Assembly (NCBI RefSeq): GCF_003386165.1
Contig: NZ_QRDV01000007.1
Span: 54,362-118,361 of the forward strand
Direction of reading: 5' to 3'
Length of the DNA stretch: 64,000 bases
From: Winogradskyella eximia
GTDB taxonomy: Bacteria; Bacteroidota; Bacteroidia; Flavobacteriales; Flavobacteriaceae
Below the pieces are notes generated by a model, which was not told where the DNA came from, made no database searches, and was given only the letters and a program-made list of their open reading frames with translations. Within the stretch, counting starts at the first letter, position 1. Every line of letters begins with the position of its first letter. This document shows, piece after piece, positions 28,223-36,466 of this stretch. The translations under genes and the position numbers were made by a program.

Positions 28223-28765
28223 TTGAATCCAAAAAAAATCGTCATTGCAGGTGGTCCTGGCACTGGTAAAACTACCATCATTAATGAATTAACAGCACGT
28301 GGTTATTTATGCTACGATGAAATTTCTAGGCAAATAACTTTGCAAGCTAGAAAGGATGGTATTGAACAGCTTTTTTTAACAGAACCGTTATTGTTTAGTG
28401 AAAAACTTTTAGAAGGACGAACAAAACAATTTACCGATGCGGCAAAAGAATCTGAGTCTATTGTTTTTTTAGACAGAGGTATACCAGATGTTATTGCTTA
28501 CATGGATTACATTGGAGATACGTATCCAGATCGTTTTGTGGAAGCCTGTGAAAATCATAAATATGACTATATCTTTGTATTAGCACCTTGGCAAGAGATT
28601 TTTACAAGTGACAGCGAACGCTACGAAAACTTTGAAGAAGCTATTGAAATCCACCATCATTTATTGCAAAGTTACGTCCGTTTTGGTTATCATTTAATAG
28701 ATGTTCCGTTCGGAAGTGTTAAATCTAGAGCTGATTTTATTCTAGAGTCCTTAAATTTGCAGTAA
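28223..28765 (+). CDS. AAA_28-type small P-loop NTPase
   Basis: The Walker A motif is AGGPGTGKTTIINEL near the start, and the protein continues with IVFLDRGIPDVIAYMDYIG, typical of AAA_28 ATP-binding proteins of about 180 residues. I place the start at the TTG at 28223, because homologues begin a few residues before the first strand (KKIVIAGGPGTGK). The ATG at 28148 would add 25 hydrophobic residues from the promoter region. Its stop overlaps the recQ start. It may be a nucleotide-kinase-like enzyme; the substrate is unknown. Confidence 0.78.
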   Translation: MNPKKIVIAGGPGTGKTTIINELTARGYLCYDEISRQITLQARKDGIEQLFLTEPLLFSEKLLEGRTKQFTDAAKESESIVFLDRGIPDVIAYMDYIGDTYPDRFVEACENHKYDYIFVLAPWQEIFTSDSERYENFEEAIEIHHHLLQSYVRFGYHLIDVPFGSVKSRADFILESLNLQ

Positions 28766-30660
28766 TGCATCCTATAGAAGTTTTAGAACGGTATTGGCAG
28801 CACACGTCTTTTAGACCGTTACAAGAAGAGATTATCACTTCGGTTTTAAACCAAGAAGATACTTTTGCGTTGTTGCCAACTGGAGGCGGAAAATCAGTTT
28901 GTTTTCAAATTCCGGCTTTAATACAAGATGGAATTTGCATTGTGGTTTCTCCTTTAATTGCATTGATGAAAGACCAAGTAAATACCTTAAAAGAAAAAGG
29001 TATCAAAGCCATTGCACTGACTTCTGGCATGTCTTATAAAGATTTAGACACACAACTAGACAACTGTATTTACGGTAATTATAAGTTTCTATATCTTTCT
29101 CCTGAGCGCTTACAACAAACTTTAGTGCAAGAGCGTATTCAACAAATGAAAGTGAATTTAATTGCCGTTGATGAAGCACATTGTATAAGTCAATGGGGAA
29201 ATGATTTTAGACCTGCTTATAAAAACATTACTGCGTTGCGACAGTTGCATCCTCATGTTAGTTGCATTGCCTTAACGGCCACCGCAAAACATAATGTGGT
29301 TGATGATATTGTGGAGAATCTAGATTTTATAAACCCCAAAATCTTTAAAGCTTCATTTGCAAGACCCAATATAGCCTATGACGTTATTCATACAGATGAT
29401 AAATTATTTCAATTAGAACATCTATTAAAAAAATATAATGGGTCTTCTATCGTATATGTAAGAAATAGAAGAGCAACTACAGACATTCATAATTTTCTTA
29501 AAGCTAAAGGGTTTTCTTCTACATTTTACCATGGAGGTATTACTAATAAAGAAAAACAAGAACGTTTGTACCAATGGACCAATGGGCAAATAGATATTAT
29601 GGTTGCAACTACGGCTTTTGGAATGGGAATTGATAAGGCTAACGTAAAAACCGTTATTCATATTAATTTACCAGAAAGTTTAGAAAGTTATTACCAAGAA
29701 GCAGGACGTGCAGGAAGAGATGGAGAATTAGCGTATGCCATTATTTTAAAGCAGCATATCGATGAAAATCATTTACGCAGTCAGTTTTTAAATACGTTGC
29801 CTTCGGTGGCCTTTGTAAAAACAGTTTATAATAAACTGTGTAATTACTTTCAGGTGTCTTATGGAGAAGGAGAAAACACGTTGCATCAATTCGATTTTAA
29901 ATCGTTTTGCAATCAATATAAGTTAAGCGCAAGTATCACCTATAACGCCTTATTGTTATTAGACCGAAATGCGATTATTACATTGACGCAACTTTTTAAC
30001 TTTAGAACAAAAATTCAATTTATAACCACAAATGCTGTTTTGTTTAAATATTTAGAAACACATCTAGATTTAAACATTTTGGTTAAAGTGCTTTTAAGGA
30101 CTTATGGTGGCATTTTTGATTATGAAACTAAAGTCAACCTCAGTTTAATTATTAAGAAGGCTAATCTATCAGAAAAACAAGTCATAGCGCAATTACAGCG
30201 TTTAGAAAAGGACGAAGTTATTAGTTTACAAATGGCAAATACAGATTCTGAAATCACGTTTTTAAAACCTCGAGAAGATGATATTACCATAAACCCTATT
30301 GCCAAAACAATAGAACAGCAACACACTTTAAAACATCAACAAATTGAATCAGTTTTAAGCTATATACAGAATGAATCGGTTTGTAGAAGTCAGCAGCTCC
30401 TACTCTATTTTGGAGAAACATCGAAGCAACCTTGTGGATTATGTTCGGTTTGTGTAGCTAAAGCTTCAAGTTTAGATAACACTTCAAATGAAGCGATTTC
30501 CATTCAAATTATAAAAATTCTAGAAACAGAAGCCTTATCATCAAGACAGTTATTGCTTCAAATAAAATGTTCAGAGAAGGTCCTTTTAGATAGTCTTTCA
30601 GAATTAATAGCACTTAAAAAAATAAAATTAACACCAATAAATACTTACACACTTATATGA
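28765..30660 (+). CDS. recQ: RecQ family ATP-dependent DNA helicase
   Basis: The 631-residue SF2 helicase has Q-motif region TSFRPLQEEII, Walker A LLPTGGGKSVCFQIP, VDEAHCISQWGNDFRPAY (DEAH and the RecQ aromatic loop), and motif VI QEAGRAGRDGE. The RecQ C-terminal part has a zinc-type Cys set (CRSQQLLLYFG, CGLCSVC near residue 550). A winged-helix remnant follows. The HRDC domain is not obvious. It acts in recombination and fork repair. It overlaps fmt by 4 bp. Confidence 0.93.
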   Translation: MHPIEVLERYWQHTSFRPLQEEIITSVLNQEDTFALLPTGGGKSVCFQIPALIQDGICIVVSPLIALMKDQVNTLKEKGIKAIALTSGMSYKDLDTQLDNCIYGNYKFLYLSPERLQQTLVQERIQQMKVNLIAVDEAHCISQWGNDFRPAYKNITALRQLHPHVSCIALTATAKHNVVDDIVENLDFINPKIFKASFARPNIAYDVIHTDDKLFQLEHLLKKYNGSSIVYVRNRRATTDIHNFLKAKGFSSTFYHGGITNKEKQERLYQWTNGQIDIMVATTAFGMGIDKANVKTVIHINLPESLESYYQEAGRAGRDGELAYAIILKQHIDENHLRSQFLNTLPSVAFVKTVYNKLCNYFQVSYGEGENTLHQFDFKSFCNQYKLSASITYNALLLLDRNAIITLTQLFNFRTKIQFITTNAVLFKYLETHLDLNILVKVLLRTYGGIFDYETKVNLSLIIKKANLSEKQVIAQLQRLEKDEVISLQMANTDSEITFLKPREDDITINPIAKTIEQQHTLKHQQIESVLSYIQNESVCRSQQLLLYFGETSKQPCGLCSVCVAKASSLDNTSNEAISIQIIKILETEALSSRQLLLQIKCSEKVLLDSLSELIALKKIKLTPINTYTLI

Positions 30661-31616
30661 CAAAAACACGTGATTTACGCATTGTTTTTATGGGTACACC
30701 AGATTTTGCTGTTGCCACTTTAAAAGCCCTTATTGACCATGATTATAAAGTTGTTGGTGTTATTACTGCACCAGACAGACCAGCTGGTCGTGGACAAAAA
30801 CTAAGAGCTTCTGCGGTTAAGGAATTCGCATTAGAGCAAAATTTAAATATTCTGCAGCCAACAAATTTAAAAGCAGAATCTTTCATAGAAGAATTAAAGG
30901 CACTAAATGCTAATTTGCAAATTATTGTAGCGTTTAGAATGTTACCAAAAGTAGTTTGGCAGATGCCAGAATATGGCACATTTAATCTGCATGCATCTTT
31001 ATTACCTCAATATAGAGGTGCTGCTCCAATCCATTGGGCTATTATTAATGGTGAAACCAAAACAGGTGTCACTACATTTTTTATAGATGAAAAAATTGAC
31101 ACTGGAGCCATCATTAAGAGTGAAGAGACTGCCATAGGAAACAAAACAACTGTAGGTGAATTACATGATGAGTTAATGACCATAGGAAGTGCTTTGGTTA
31201 TTAAAACGGTAGAACAAATTGAAAGTGATACAATTGAAACTACGATTCAGCCGCAAACCGACGATTTAAAAACAGCTTATAAGCTGAATAGAGATAATTG
31301 TAAAATAGACTGGAAACAACCTATAGATACGATATACAATAAGATAAGAGGCTTAAATCCGTTTCCCACAGCTTGGTGCTACTTAGATAATGATGAAGAA
31401 AAGCCCTTATCTGTAAAAATTTATGGTGTTGAGAAAGTAGAAGAGAATCATAATTTTGAAGTTGGAAAACTAATCGCAACCAAGAATGAGTTAAAGGTCG
31501 CATGCCAAGGAGGTTATATCAATTTAATAGAAATGCAATTGCCAGGAAAGCGAAAAATGGATATAAAATCGCTTTTAAATGGGTTTAATTTTTCTGAATC
31601 TGCTAAACTGCTCTAA
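30657..31616 (+). CDS. fmt: Methionyl-tRNA formyltransferase
   Basis: The 319-residue protein has the Fmt core: RIVFMGTPDFAVATLKAL, APDRPAGRGQKL and the catalytic stretch NLHASLLPQYRGAAPIHWAIINGE, which holds the SLLP and HxxLLPxxRG formyl-transfer motif. A C-terminal OB-like domain follows. It formylates initiator Met-tRNA using 10-formyl-tetrahydrofolate. It begins within the end of recQ (ATGA). Confidence 0.96.
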   Translation: MTKTRDLRIVFMGTPDFAVATLKALIDHDYKVVGVITAPDRPAGRGQKLRASAVKEFALEQNLNILQPTNLKAESFIEELKALNANLQIIVAFRMLPKVVWQMPEYGTFNLHASLLPQYRGAAPIHWAIINGETKTGVTTFFIDEKIDTGAIIKSEETAIGNKTTVGELHDELMTIGSALVIKTVEQIESDTIETTIQPQTDDLKTAYKLNRDNCKIDWKQPIDTIYNKIRGLNPFPTAWCYLDNDEEKPLSVKIYGVEKVEENHNFEVGKLIATKNELKVACQGGYINLIEMQLPGKRKMDIKSLLNGFNFSESAKLL

Positions 31617-31720
31617 ACCCTTATTATCATTGGTTTTACAAAATATCCGATGAAATGCACAAGCTTTATTAACAAATGTCATAAGTTATTAACAAAAACC
31701 CGCATTTCCCTTGCTATTCC

Positions 31721-31750
31721 TTGTATAGCTTAATATTCCTAATAATTTTG
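31721..31750 (+). promoter_or_regulatory. Bacteroidota-type promoter of the HU gene
   Basis: TTG (31721-31723), 19 nt, then TAATTTTG (31743-31750) match the -33/-7 consensus. The start would be near 31757, giving a leader of roughly 57 nt. Confidence 0.6.
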
Positions 31751-31813
31751 TCTAAGGATTTTAATAACAATAATTTTAAAACCGATTTTTTTAACAATTA
31801 AAAATTAATATTT

Positions 31814-32086
31814 ATGAACAAAACAGATTTAATCAACGGAATGGCAGAGAATGCTGGAATTACTAAGGCAGCAGCAAAAAAAGCATTAGACTCTTTATTA
31901 GTTGATATCGAAGGATCTTTACAAAAAGGTAACAGAGTATCTTTAGTAGGATTTGGTTCTTGGTCAGTTTCTAAAAGAGCTGCAAGAGATGGAAGAAACC
32001 CACAGACTGGTAAAACTATCAAAATCAAAGCTAAAAATGTAGTGAAATTTAAGGCAGGTTCTGACTTAAGTAGCGCTGTAAACTAA
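31814..32086 (+). CDS. HU family DNA-binding protein
   Basis: The 90-residue HU-fold protein begins MNKTDLINGMAENAGITKAAAKKALDSLL. It carries the DNA-binding beta-arm signature GFGSWSVSKRAARDGRNPQTGKTIKI. It compacts DNA and assists replication and recombination. It is monocistronic with its own promoter and a strong terminator. Confidence 0.95.
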   Translation: MNKTDLINGMAENAGITKAAAKKALDSLLVDIEGSLQKGNRVSLVGFGSWSVSKRAARDGRNPQTGKTIKIKAKNVVKFKAGSDLSSAVN

Positions 32087-32110
32087 TACAGTTTTTATTT
32101 AAAAATACAT

Positions 32111-32133
32111 AAGCCTGCTCAATGAGCAGGCTT
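32111..32133 (+). terminator. Intrinsic terminator of the HU gene
   Basis: An 11-bp perfect stem AAGCCTGCTCA / TGAGCAGGCTT is followed by seven T, 25 bp after the HU stop. Confidence 0.88.
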
Positions 32134-32303
32134 TTTTTATTCTTTAATGTTATGTGTTTCACTCTCTAATTATTCTAATTAAAGTTATTATACCTTTTGA
32201 AATAAGAAAATAAATTCATCAAAGTGGCTAAAATTCCCGACCTAAAATCAGAAGTCAAAATAAATAATAAAGAAAACTATATTGTATAATAACTTAGAAT
32301 TAG

Positions 32304-32334
32304 TTGTTTTTTTAACAAAAAAAACATAGATTTA
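32304..32334 (+). promoter_or_regulatory. Candidate promoter of the YqgE gene
   Basis: TTG (32304-32306), 20 nt, then TAGATTTA (32327-32334). The last position deviates from the TAnnTTTG consensus. The start codon follows 26 bp later. Confidence 0.45.
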
Positions 32335-32360
32335 GTAATCTTTAAAACAGAAAAACCGAA

Positions 32361-32915
32361 ATGAACAAACCCGAAAAAGGCAATTTACTAATTGCTGAGC
32401 CATCTATTATCGGTGATATTTCATTTAATCGTGCTGTGATACTTTTAGCAGATCATAACGCATTAGGTTCTGTTGGTTTTATTTTAAATAAACCTTTAGA
32501 CTATAATCTTAAAGATCTTATTGAAGGAACCGACTCTGAATTTCCTGTATATAATGGTGGCCCAGTAGAACAAGACAACCTCTACTTTATTCATAAATCA
32601 CCAGAACTTATACCCAATAGTGTAGAAATATCTAATGGTATATTTTGGGGAGGCGATTTTAGCGTGGTCATTAACTTAATAAATGATGGAGAGATCTCCA
32701 CCAAAGATATTCGTTTCTTTTTAGGGTATTCTGGTTGGAATGAACAGCAATTAGATAATGAACTGCAGTCTAATGCTTGGTTAGTTTCAGAAAACATCTA
32801 CAATAAAGAGATAATATCTAAATCTTGTGTTTCCTTTTGGAGAGAAAAAATGTTAGAACTTGGTGGTGACTATAGTATTTGGTCTAATGCCCCTGAAAAT
32901 CCTAGTTATAATTAG
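32361..32915 (+). CDS. YqgE/AlgH family protein
   Basis: The 184-residue protein matches the family: KGNLLIAEPSIIGDISFNRAVILLADH, GSVGFILNKPLDYNL, YNGGPVEQDNLYFIH and LGYSGWNEQQLDNEL. It is a single-domain cytosolic protein whose biochemical function is not settled. It is monocistronic, with its own candidate promoter. Confidence 0.92.
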   Translation: MNKPEKGNLLIAEPSIIGDISFNRAVILLADHNALGSVGFILNKPLDYNLKDLIEGTDSEFPVYNGGPVEQDNLYFIHKSPELIPNSVEISNGIFWGGDFSVVINLINDGEISTKDIRFFLGYSGWNEQQLDNELQSNAWLVSENIYNKEIISKSCVSFWREKMLELGGDYSIWSNAPENPSYN

Positions 32916-33071
32916 AAAAAGTACTCAAGGTTCCAAAATTTTTAAACACGAAACTCTCTATTTTAGACCCATTGTAACGAAAAGAAGCTATAGGCTTACG
33001 TTTAATTTAGTCTTCTTCTGATAACTCTAATTTAAAATTTAGTGCTTTTTTAGTGTGAAATAAACAGTGTG

Positions 33072-33923
33072 CTATAACAACCTTAACTTAGCATTTAACT
33101 TAGCGATAAGACTTTGAGCAAAATCACTGCCATACGTTTTTTTACGATACTTAGTGATAGGCACAATACCTTTAATAACATTAGTCACAAACAATTCATC
33201 CGCTTTTTGAAGTTCAAACGGACTTATAGACGCCTCTTCTACGGTAACATTAACGTCTTTTGCTAATAATTCTAATATTTGCTTTCGCATTACACCTTTA
33301 AGGCAACCATCTTCTAATGGTGGAGTTTTTATTGTATCCCCTTTTACTAAAAACAAATTACCGTTTAAAGCTTCAATGACACTTTTATTGGTATTTAGTA
33401 CTAAACAATTATCAAAGTCATTTTCCTTGGCATAAATACTTCCAATGACTTGAATGGCTTTATTATTAGATTTTAATCCTGACAATAATCCTGGTGCAAC
33501 AAAATAATCTTTATATAAATCTACAATATAACTGCGACTATCATCAATGTTGTAAAATGGAAGATTATGTGGCTCTGCACTAATATTATAATGAACTTGT
33601 GCTTCTTTACTAGGAGCATATTTGCCACCTTCTCCTCTATCTACATTCAATCTTACACGTGCAGAAGCGTTTAACAAATCATTAGCCTCAAGAGTTTTTA
33701 AAATTTCAGATTCTAGAAATTCCATGGTGAAGTTCATAGGAATATCCATTCTAAGAATTCGCATTGAGGACATTAATCTAAAATAGTGGTCTTCCCAAAA
33801 GAAGATTTTGCCGTTAACTACTTTTAGTGTTTCAAAAAGTGCGTCACCATATTTGTAACCTCTATTGTTAACAATGAGTTTAGAATCTGCTTCAGAAAGA
33901 AGTGTGCCGTTAAAATTTATCAT
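33072..33923 (-). CDS. Class IV pyridoxal-phosphate aminotransferase
   Basis: The 283-residue protein has the fold-type IV pattern: NNRGYKYGDALFETLKV near the start, ARVRLNVDRGEGG, the PLP-Lys region GLLSGLKSNNKAIQVIG, and ALNGNLFLVKGDTIKTPPLEDGCLKGVMR. These correspond to branched-chain aminotransferase or aminodeoxychorismate lyase relatives; the exact substrate cannot be decided here. Given folE in the window, a lyase role in 4-aminobenzoate synthesis is possible. Confidence 0.87.
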   Translation of the reverse strand: MINFNGTLLSEADSKLIVNNRGYKYGDALFETLKVVNGKIFFWEDHYFRLMSSMRILRMDIPMNFTMEFLESEILKTLEANDLLNASARVRLNVDRGEGGKYAPSKEAQVHYNISAEPHNLPFYNIDDSRSYIVDLYKDYFVAPGLLSGLKSNNKAIQVIGSIYAKENDFDNCLVLNTNKSVIEALNGNLFLVKGDTIKTPPLEDGCLKGVMRKQILELLAKDVNVTVEEASISPFELQKADELFVTNVIKGIVPITKYRKKTYGSDFAQSLIAKLNAKLRLL

Positions 33924-33962
33924 AAAAAAAGTCTCGATTTAGTTTTAAAATTAAATCGAGAC
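33924..33962 (-). terminator. Intrinsic terminator of the START-like gene
   Basis: On the minus strand an 11-bp perfect stem GTCTCGATTTA / TAAATCGAGAC is followed by seven T. It lies just after the 34030-34422 gene and abuts the ATG of the aminotransferase. Confidence 0.75.
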
Positions 33963-34029
33963 AAATATATAATAGAATATGTTTTTACACCATTTATTAG
34001 CTCAATTAAACCAATAATAGCATTTAGAC

Positions 34030-34422
34030 TTATGCTGAACCTAAAACTTGTTTAAGACTAGAGATCTGGTTTGTCCAAAGCATTTTACCTTCTTCAACCT
34101 CATCATCTTCAGCAAAATCTGTAATCATTAAAGACACGTCTTTTGTAATTTCATCAACTTGTATGCGAATTTCAAAATAACAAGTAGAACCGTCTTCGTC
34201 ATCGCTTAACCAACGAAACTTAATACGTTCACCACTTTTTTTGCTTAATAATTTTGCCTGCTCTTCTGAGCCATCCCAAATAAAAGTGAATAGTTCTCCA
34301 CGAGAGTTAACGTTATCTGCAAACCACTCTGATAATCCAGAAGGTGTTGATATGTAAGTATATAGTAGTGCAGGTGATGCTTGGATCACAAACTCCATTT
34401 CAAATTTTTCTTTATCGTCCAT
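34030..34422 (-). CDS. START-like (SRPBCC superfamily) protein
   Basis: The 130-residue protein has the START-like pattern EFVIQASPALLYTYISTPSGLSEWFADNV and an acidic C-terminal half ending EEGKMLWTNQISSLKQVLG. It belongs to the AHSA1/SRPBCC type found in most Bacteroidota. Its ligand is unknown. It is monocistronic with its own terminator. Confidence 0.88.
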   Translation of the reverse strand: MDDKEKFEMEFVIQASPALLYTYISTPSGLSEWFADNVNSRGELFTFIWDGSEEQAKLLSKKSGERIKFRWLSDDEDGSTCYFEIRIQVDEITKDVSLMITDFAEDDEVEEGKMLWTNQISSLKQVLGSA

Positions 34423-34508
34423 AATTGTTAATATTATTTGCTCAATATATACATTTTATGGCTCAGATTTAAAGATTAAATTAAAATTATTTTTTTTAGT
34501 TTTTATTG

Positions 34509-34539
34509 TTTGCTGTCGTAGAAAATGTTTTTATATTTG
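34509..34539 (+). promoter_or_regulatory. Promoter of the tRNA-Met gene
   Basis: TTTG (34509-34512), 19 nt, then a perfect TATATTTG (34532-34539). The start would be near 34546, about 60 nt before the tRNA. Confidence 0.7.
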
Positions 34540-34604
34540 CAGCCGCAATTACGCGTATGTTCAGATTGCTTATTTGAACTTCTATAGTATGAATTGCGAA
34601 TTAT

Positions 34605-34678
34605 GGCGAGGTAGCTCAGTTGGTTAGAGCGTTGGATTCATAACCCAGAGGTCACGAGTTCAAATCTCGTTCTCGCTA
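34605..34678 (+). tRNA. tRNA-Met (anticodon CAT)
   Basis: The 74-nt cloverleaf has acceptor GGCGAGG / TCTCGCT (two G-U pairs), D arm GCTCAGTTGGTTAGAGC, anticodon loop TTCATAA with CAT, T arm ACGAG-TTCAAAT-CTCGT and discriminator A. The 3' CCA is not encoded. The A-C pair at the top of the anticodon stem is tolerated. The closed acceptor pair (G1-U72) and T arm suit an elongator-type Met or lysidine-modified Ile2 tRNA; the two cannot be separated by eye. Its last 17 bp belong to the island attachment repeat. Confidence 0.95.
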
Positions 34679-34721
34679 CAACAGTAAAAGTCTAGTACGA
34701 AAGTGCTAGACTTTTTTTATG
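34662..34721 (+). repeat. attL: left copy of the 60-bp island repeat
   Basis: It contains the last 17 bp of tRNA-Met, 8 bp of spacer and the tRNA terminator hairpin with its T-run. It matches 63258-63317 except at 34708 (A here, G there). Confidence 0.85.
34687..34718 (+). terminator. Intrinsic terminator of the tRNA-Met gene
   Basis: The stem AAAGTCTAGTAC / GTGCTAGACTTT has a GAAA tetraloop and a T7 tail, with one G-U pair. It starts 8 bp after the tRNA and lies inside the att repeat. Confidence 0.85.
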
Positions 34722-34811
34722 ACTATACCGTAAGATGTGCTAAGTCTTTATTTTTCTACACTATTTTATTTAGGCGGTTGGTTTGTTTTTCTACTTATCT
34801 CATTGGTTATA

Positions 34812-34890
34812 ATACGCTTTACCTCTGCCGTTGATACGGGATATACCCGAATGATACCTAAGGCACATACGCTATACACACGCTATACCT
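34812..34890. repeat. Short repeats near attL (ACGCTATAC type) and a small palindrome
   Basis: ACGCTATAC occurs at 34869 and 34880, an 11-bp spacing. A related TACGCTTTACC lies near 34813 and a CGGG-ATATA-CCCG palindrome at 34837-34849. Their position just inside the island end would suit binding sites for a recombinase or regulator; this is inference. Confidence 0.4.
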
Positions 34891-34891
34891 A

Positions 34892-34922
34892 TTTGCTAAA
34901 TCGTTAAAAATCACTATATTAG
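34892..34922 (+). promoter_or_regulatory. Candidate promoter of the DUF6266-like gene
   Basis: TTTG (34892-34895), 19 nt, then TATATTAG (34915-34922). The ATG follows after 7 bp, so the message would be leaderless or nearly so. Confidence 0.4.
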
Positions 34923-34929
34923 TGTTATT

Positions 34930-35676
34930 ATGGCACGACAAAAAGGACTATTAAAACTTACAGGGACCTTAGGTGGTATTAATTTTTACGTTGTAAAAGG
35001 CGTTGGGTTTGCACGTAATGCTGGTGGTGGTTTTAATGGTGACGCCATTCGCCACCAACCTAATATGCAACGTGTACGTGAAAATGCGAGTGAATTTGGA
35101 CATTGTAGTACAGTTAAAAAAGCTTTTAGATTGGCCTTGATGCCTTTTTTACATGGCTATAAACATTCTAAGTTGCATGCGCGTATGATGACCTTATTTA
35201 CGAGTATAAAGGCTTTGGATGCGACTTCTGAACGTGGCTCTCGTAGGGTTGGTGAGGGTTTACAAACGGCTAAAGGTAGACAGTTATTGCATACTTTTGA
35301 GTTGACACCTCAGCATAAGATGCTGAATGCTGTACTACGTCACTCTAATTTTAATTGGTCCTTGCAAGGTCTTAGTGTTACGGATTTTAGTACTAAATTA
35401 TATTCGTGTCCTAAAGCGGCAACGCACGTAGGTTTAACTTTAGGTATTTTAGACTTTAACTTTGATACTTTAGACGCTTCTTTAATGGTTGCTCCTACTT
35501 ATTTTTTAGAGGTGTCTTCTGCGTCTTCTTCTTTTGAGATTGCCATGGATGCGGTTGTGGTTACTGATTTTGTAGGTATTGCTGTTCTTGGATTACGGTT
35601 TTATGAGGTTATTGATGATGAGGTTTATGGGTTGAATGCTATGGTTGGGGTTTGTTTATTGGATGTTAGGGTGTAG
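34930..35676 (+). CDS. DUF6266-like protein
   Basis: The 248-residue protein starts MARQKGLLKLTGTLGGINFY and continues with GFARNAGGG and VRENASEFGHCSTVKKAFR. I recall this start from a multicopy Bacteroidota family labelled DUF6266. The C-terminal half is beta-rich with no catalytic motif. It is the only plus-strand gene inside the island, 250 bp from the tRNA, and convergent with the cluster that follows. No function can be assigned. Confidence 0.6.
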   Translation: MARQKGLLKLTGTLGGINFYVVKGVGFARNAGGGFNGDAIRHQPNMQRVRENASEFGHCSTVKKAFRLALMPFLHGYKHSKLHARMMTLFTSIKALDATSERGSRRVGEGLQTAKGRQLLHTFELTPQHKMLNAVLRHSNFNWSLQGLSVTDFSTKLYSCPKAATHVGLTLGILDFNFDTLDASLMVAPTYFLEVSSASSSFEIAMDAVVVTDFVGIAVLGLRFYEVIDDEVYGLNAMVGVCLLDVRV

Positions 35677-35746
35677 GGTTTGATATGGAATATGGTTATT
35701 CCTTACCTTGTATATACTAATTTGAGTTACACTTTAAATTCGTATT

Positions 35747-36466
35747 TTATCCAAGTAAAATATTTGAATACTGTTCTAAACGATTAAATTTTTCTTTTAT
35801 AAAACTTAATACCTCTTTTTCATTTAGCATATATTCTTTGAATCCTTTATCGGAATAAATTCTTATACGAGAGCCTTTTATAAAATAGAATATCTGACCC
35901 TTCACTATTGAAAATCTAACACTGTCATGGAAAGGATAAATTGAAGAATCGACGAATCTATTTTTAATATCTAATAAAATATCTTCTTGAGACTTAGACA
36001 CTTTAGGTATCACCATCATTTTATTATACTCATATGAAGACTTAGTTTTGTGATATAAAAAAATTTTATTATCGTTTATTTCTGTTTTAAAATTCATACC
36101 ATAAATAGAATATTCAATTTCTTTAAACTCAGGAAATAGTTTTACTGATGGCCAACCTGAACCTACATCTATGTAGTATTTTCTATCATTGATAATAACA
36201 GAAAGCATTCTATGACATTCTATACCATTAATAAAAGACGAATGTAGCTTACTATTAATATCGTTGTTATCTAATATCCCCTTAAACCTTAAAACTTTAT
36301 CAGAACAAGTGCCTCCTAAGGACAATTGTTTATTCTGAATGTTATTTAACATAAATAAGTTATGAAAAGGAACCGTTTTAAATTCGTTTAATAATAAAGA
36401 CTCTATTTTATCGATGGTACTCAACTTATCTATGTTTAATTCCTCTTTTATCAATTGCATCATCAA
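35747..36466 (-). CDS. Arylamine N-acetyltransferase-like amide synthase
   Basis: The 239-residue protein has a NAT-type Cys-His-Asp triad in the right order and spacing. Cys 54 lies in LGGTCSDKVL (NAT: RGGxC), His 85 in CHRMLSVII, and Asp 100 in YYIDVGSGWPS (NAT: YLVDVGFG). The N-terminal VPFHNLFML also fits. Overall similarity to drug-acetylating NATs is low; the fold also includes amide synthases such as RifF. It overlaps the amidotransferase gene by 41 bp and is the last gene of the cluster. A role in forming an amide bond in a small product is inferred. Confidence 0.75.
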   Translation of the reverse strand: MMMQLIKEELNIDKLSTIDKIESLLLNEFKTVPFHNLFMLNNIQNKQLSLGGTCSDKVLRFKGILDNNDINSKLHSSFINGIECHRMLSVIINDRKYYIDVGSGWPSVKLFPEFKEIEYSIYGMNFKTEINDNKIFLYHKTKSSYEYNKMMVIPKVSKSQEDILLDIKNRFVDSSIYPFHDSVRFSIVKGQIFYFIKGSRIRIYSDKGFKEYMLNEKEVLSFIKEKFNRLEQYSNILLG

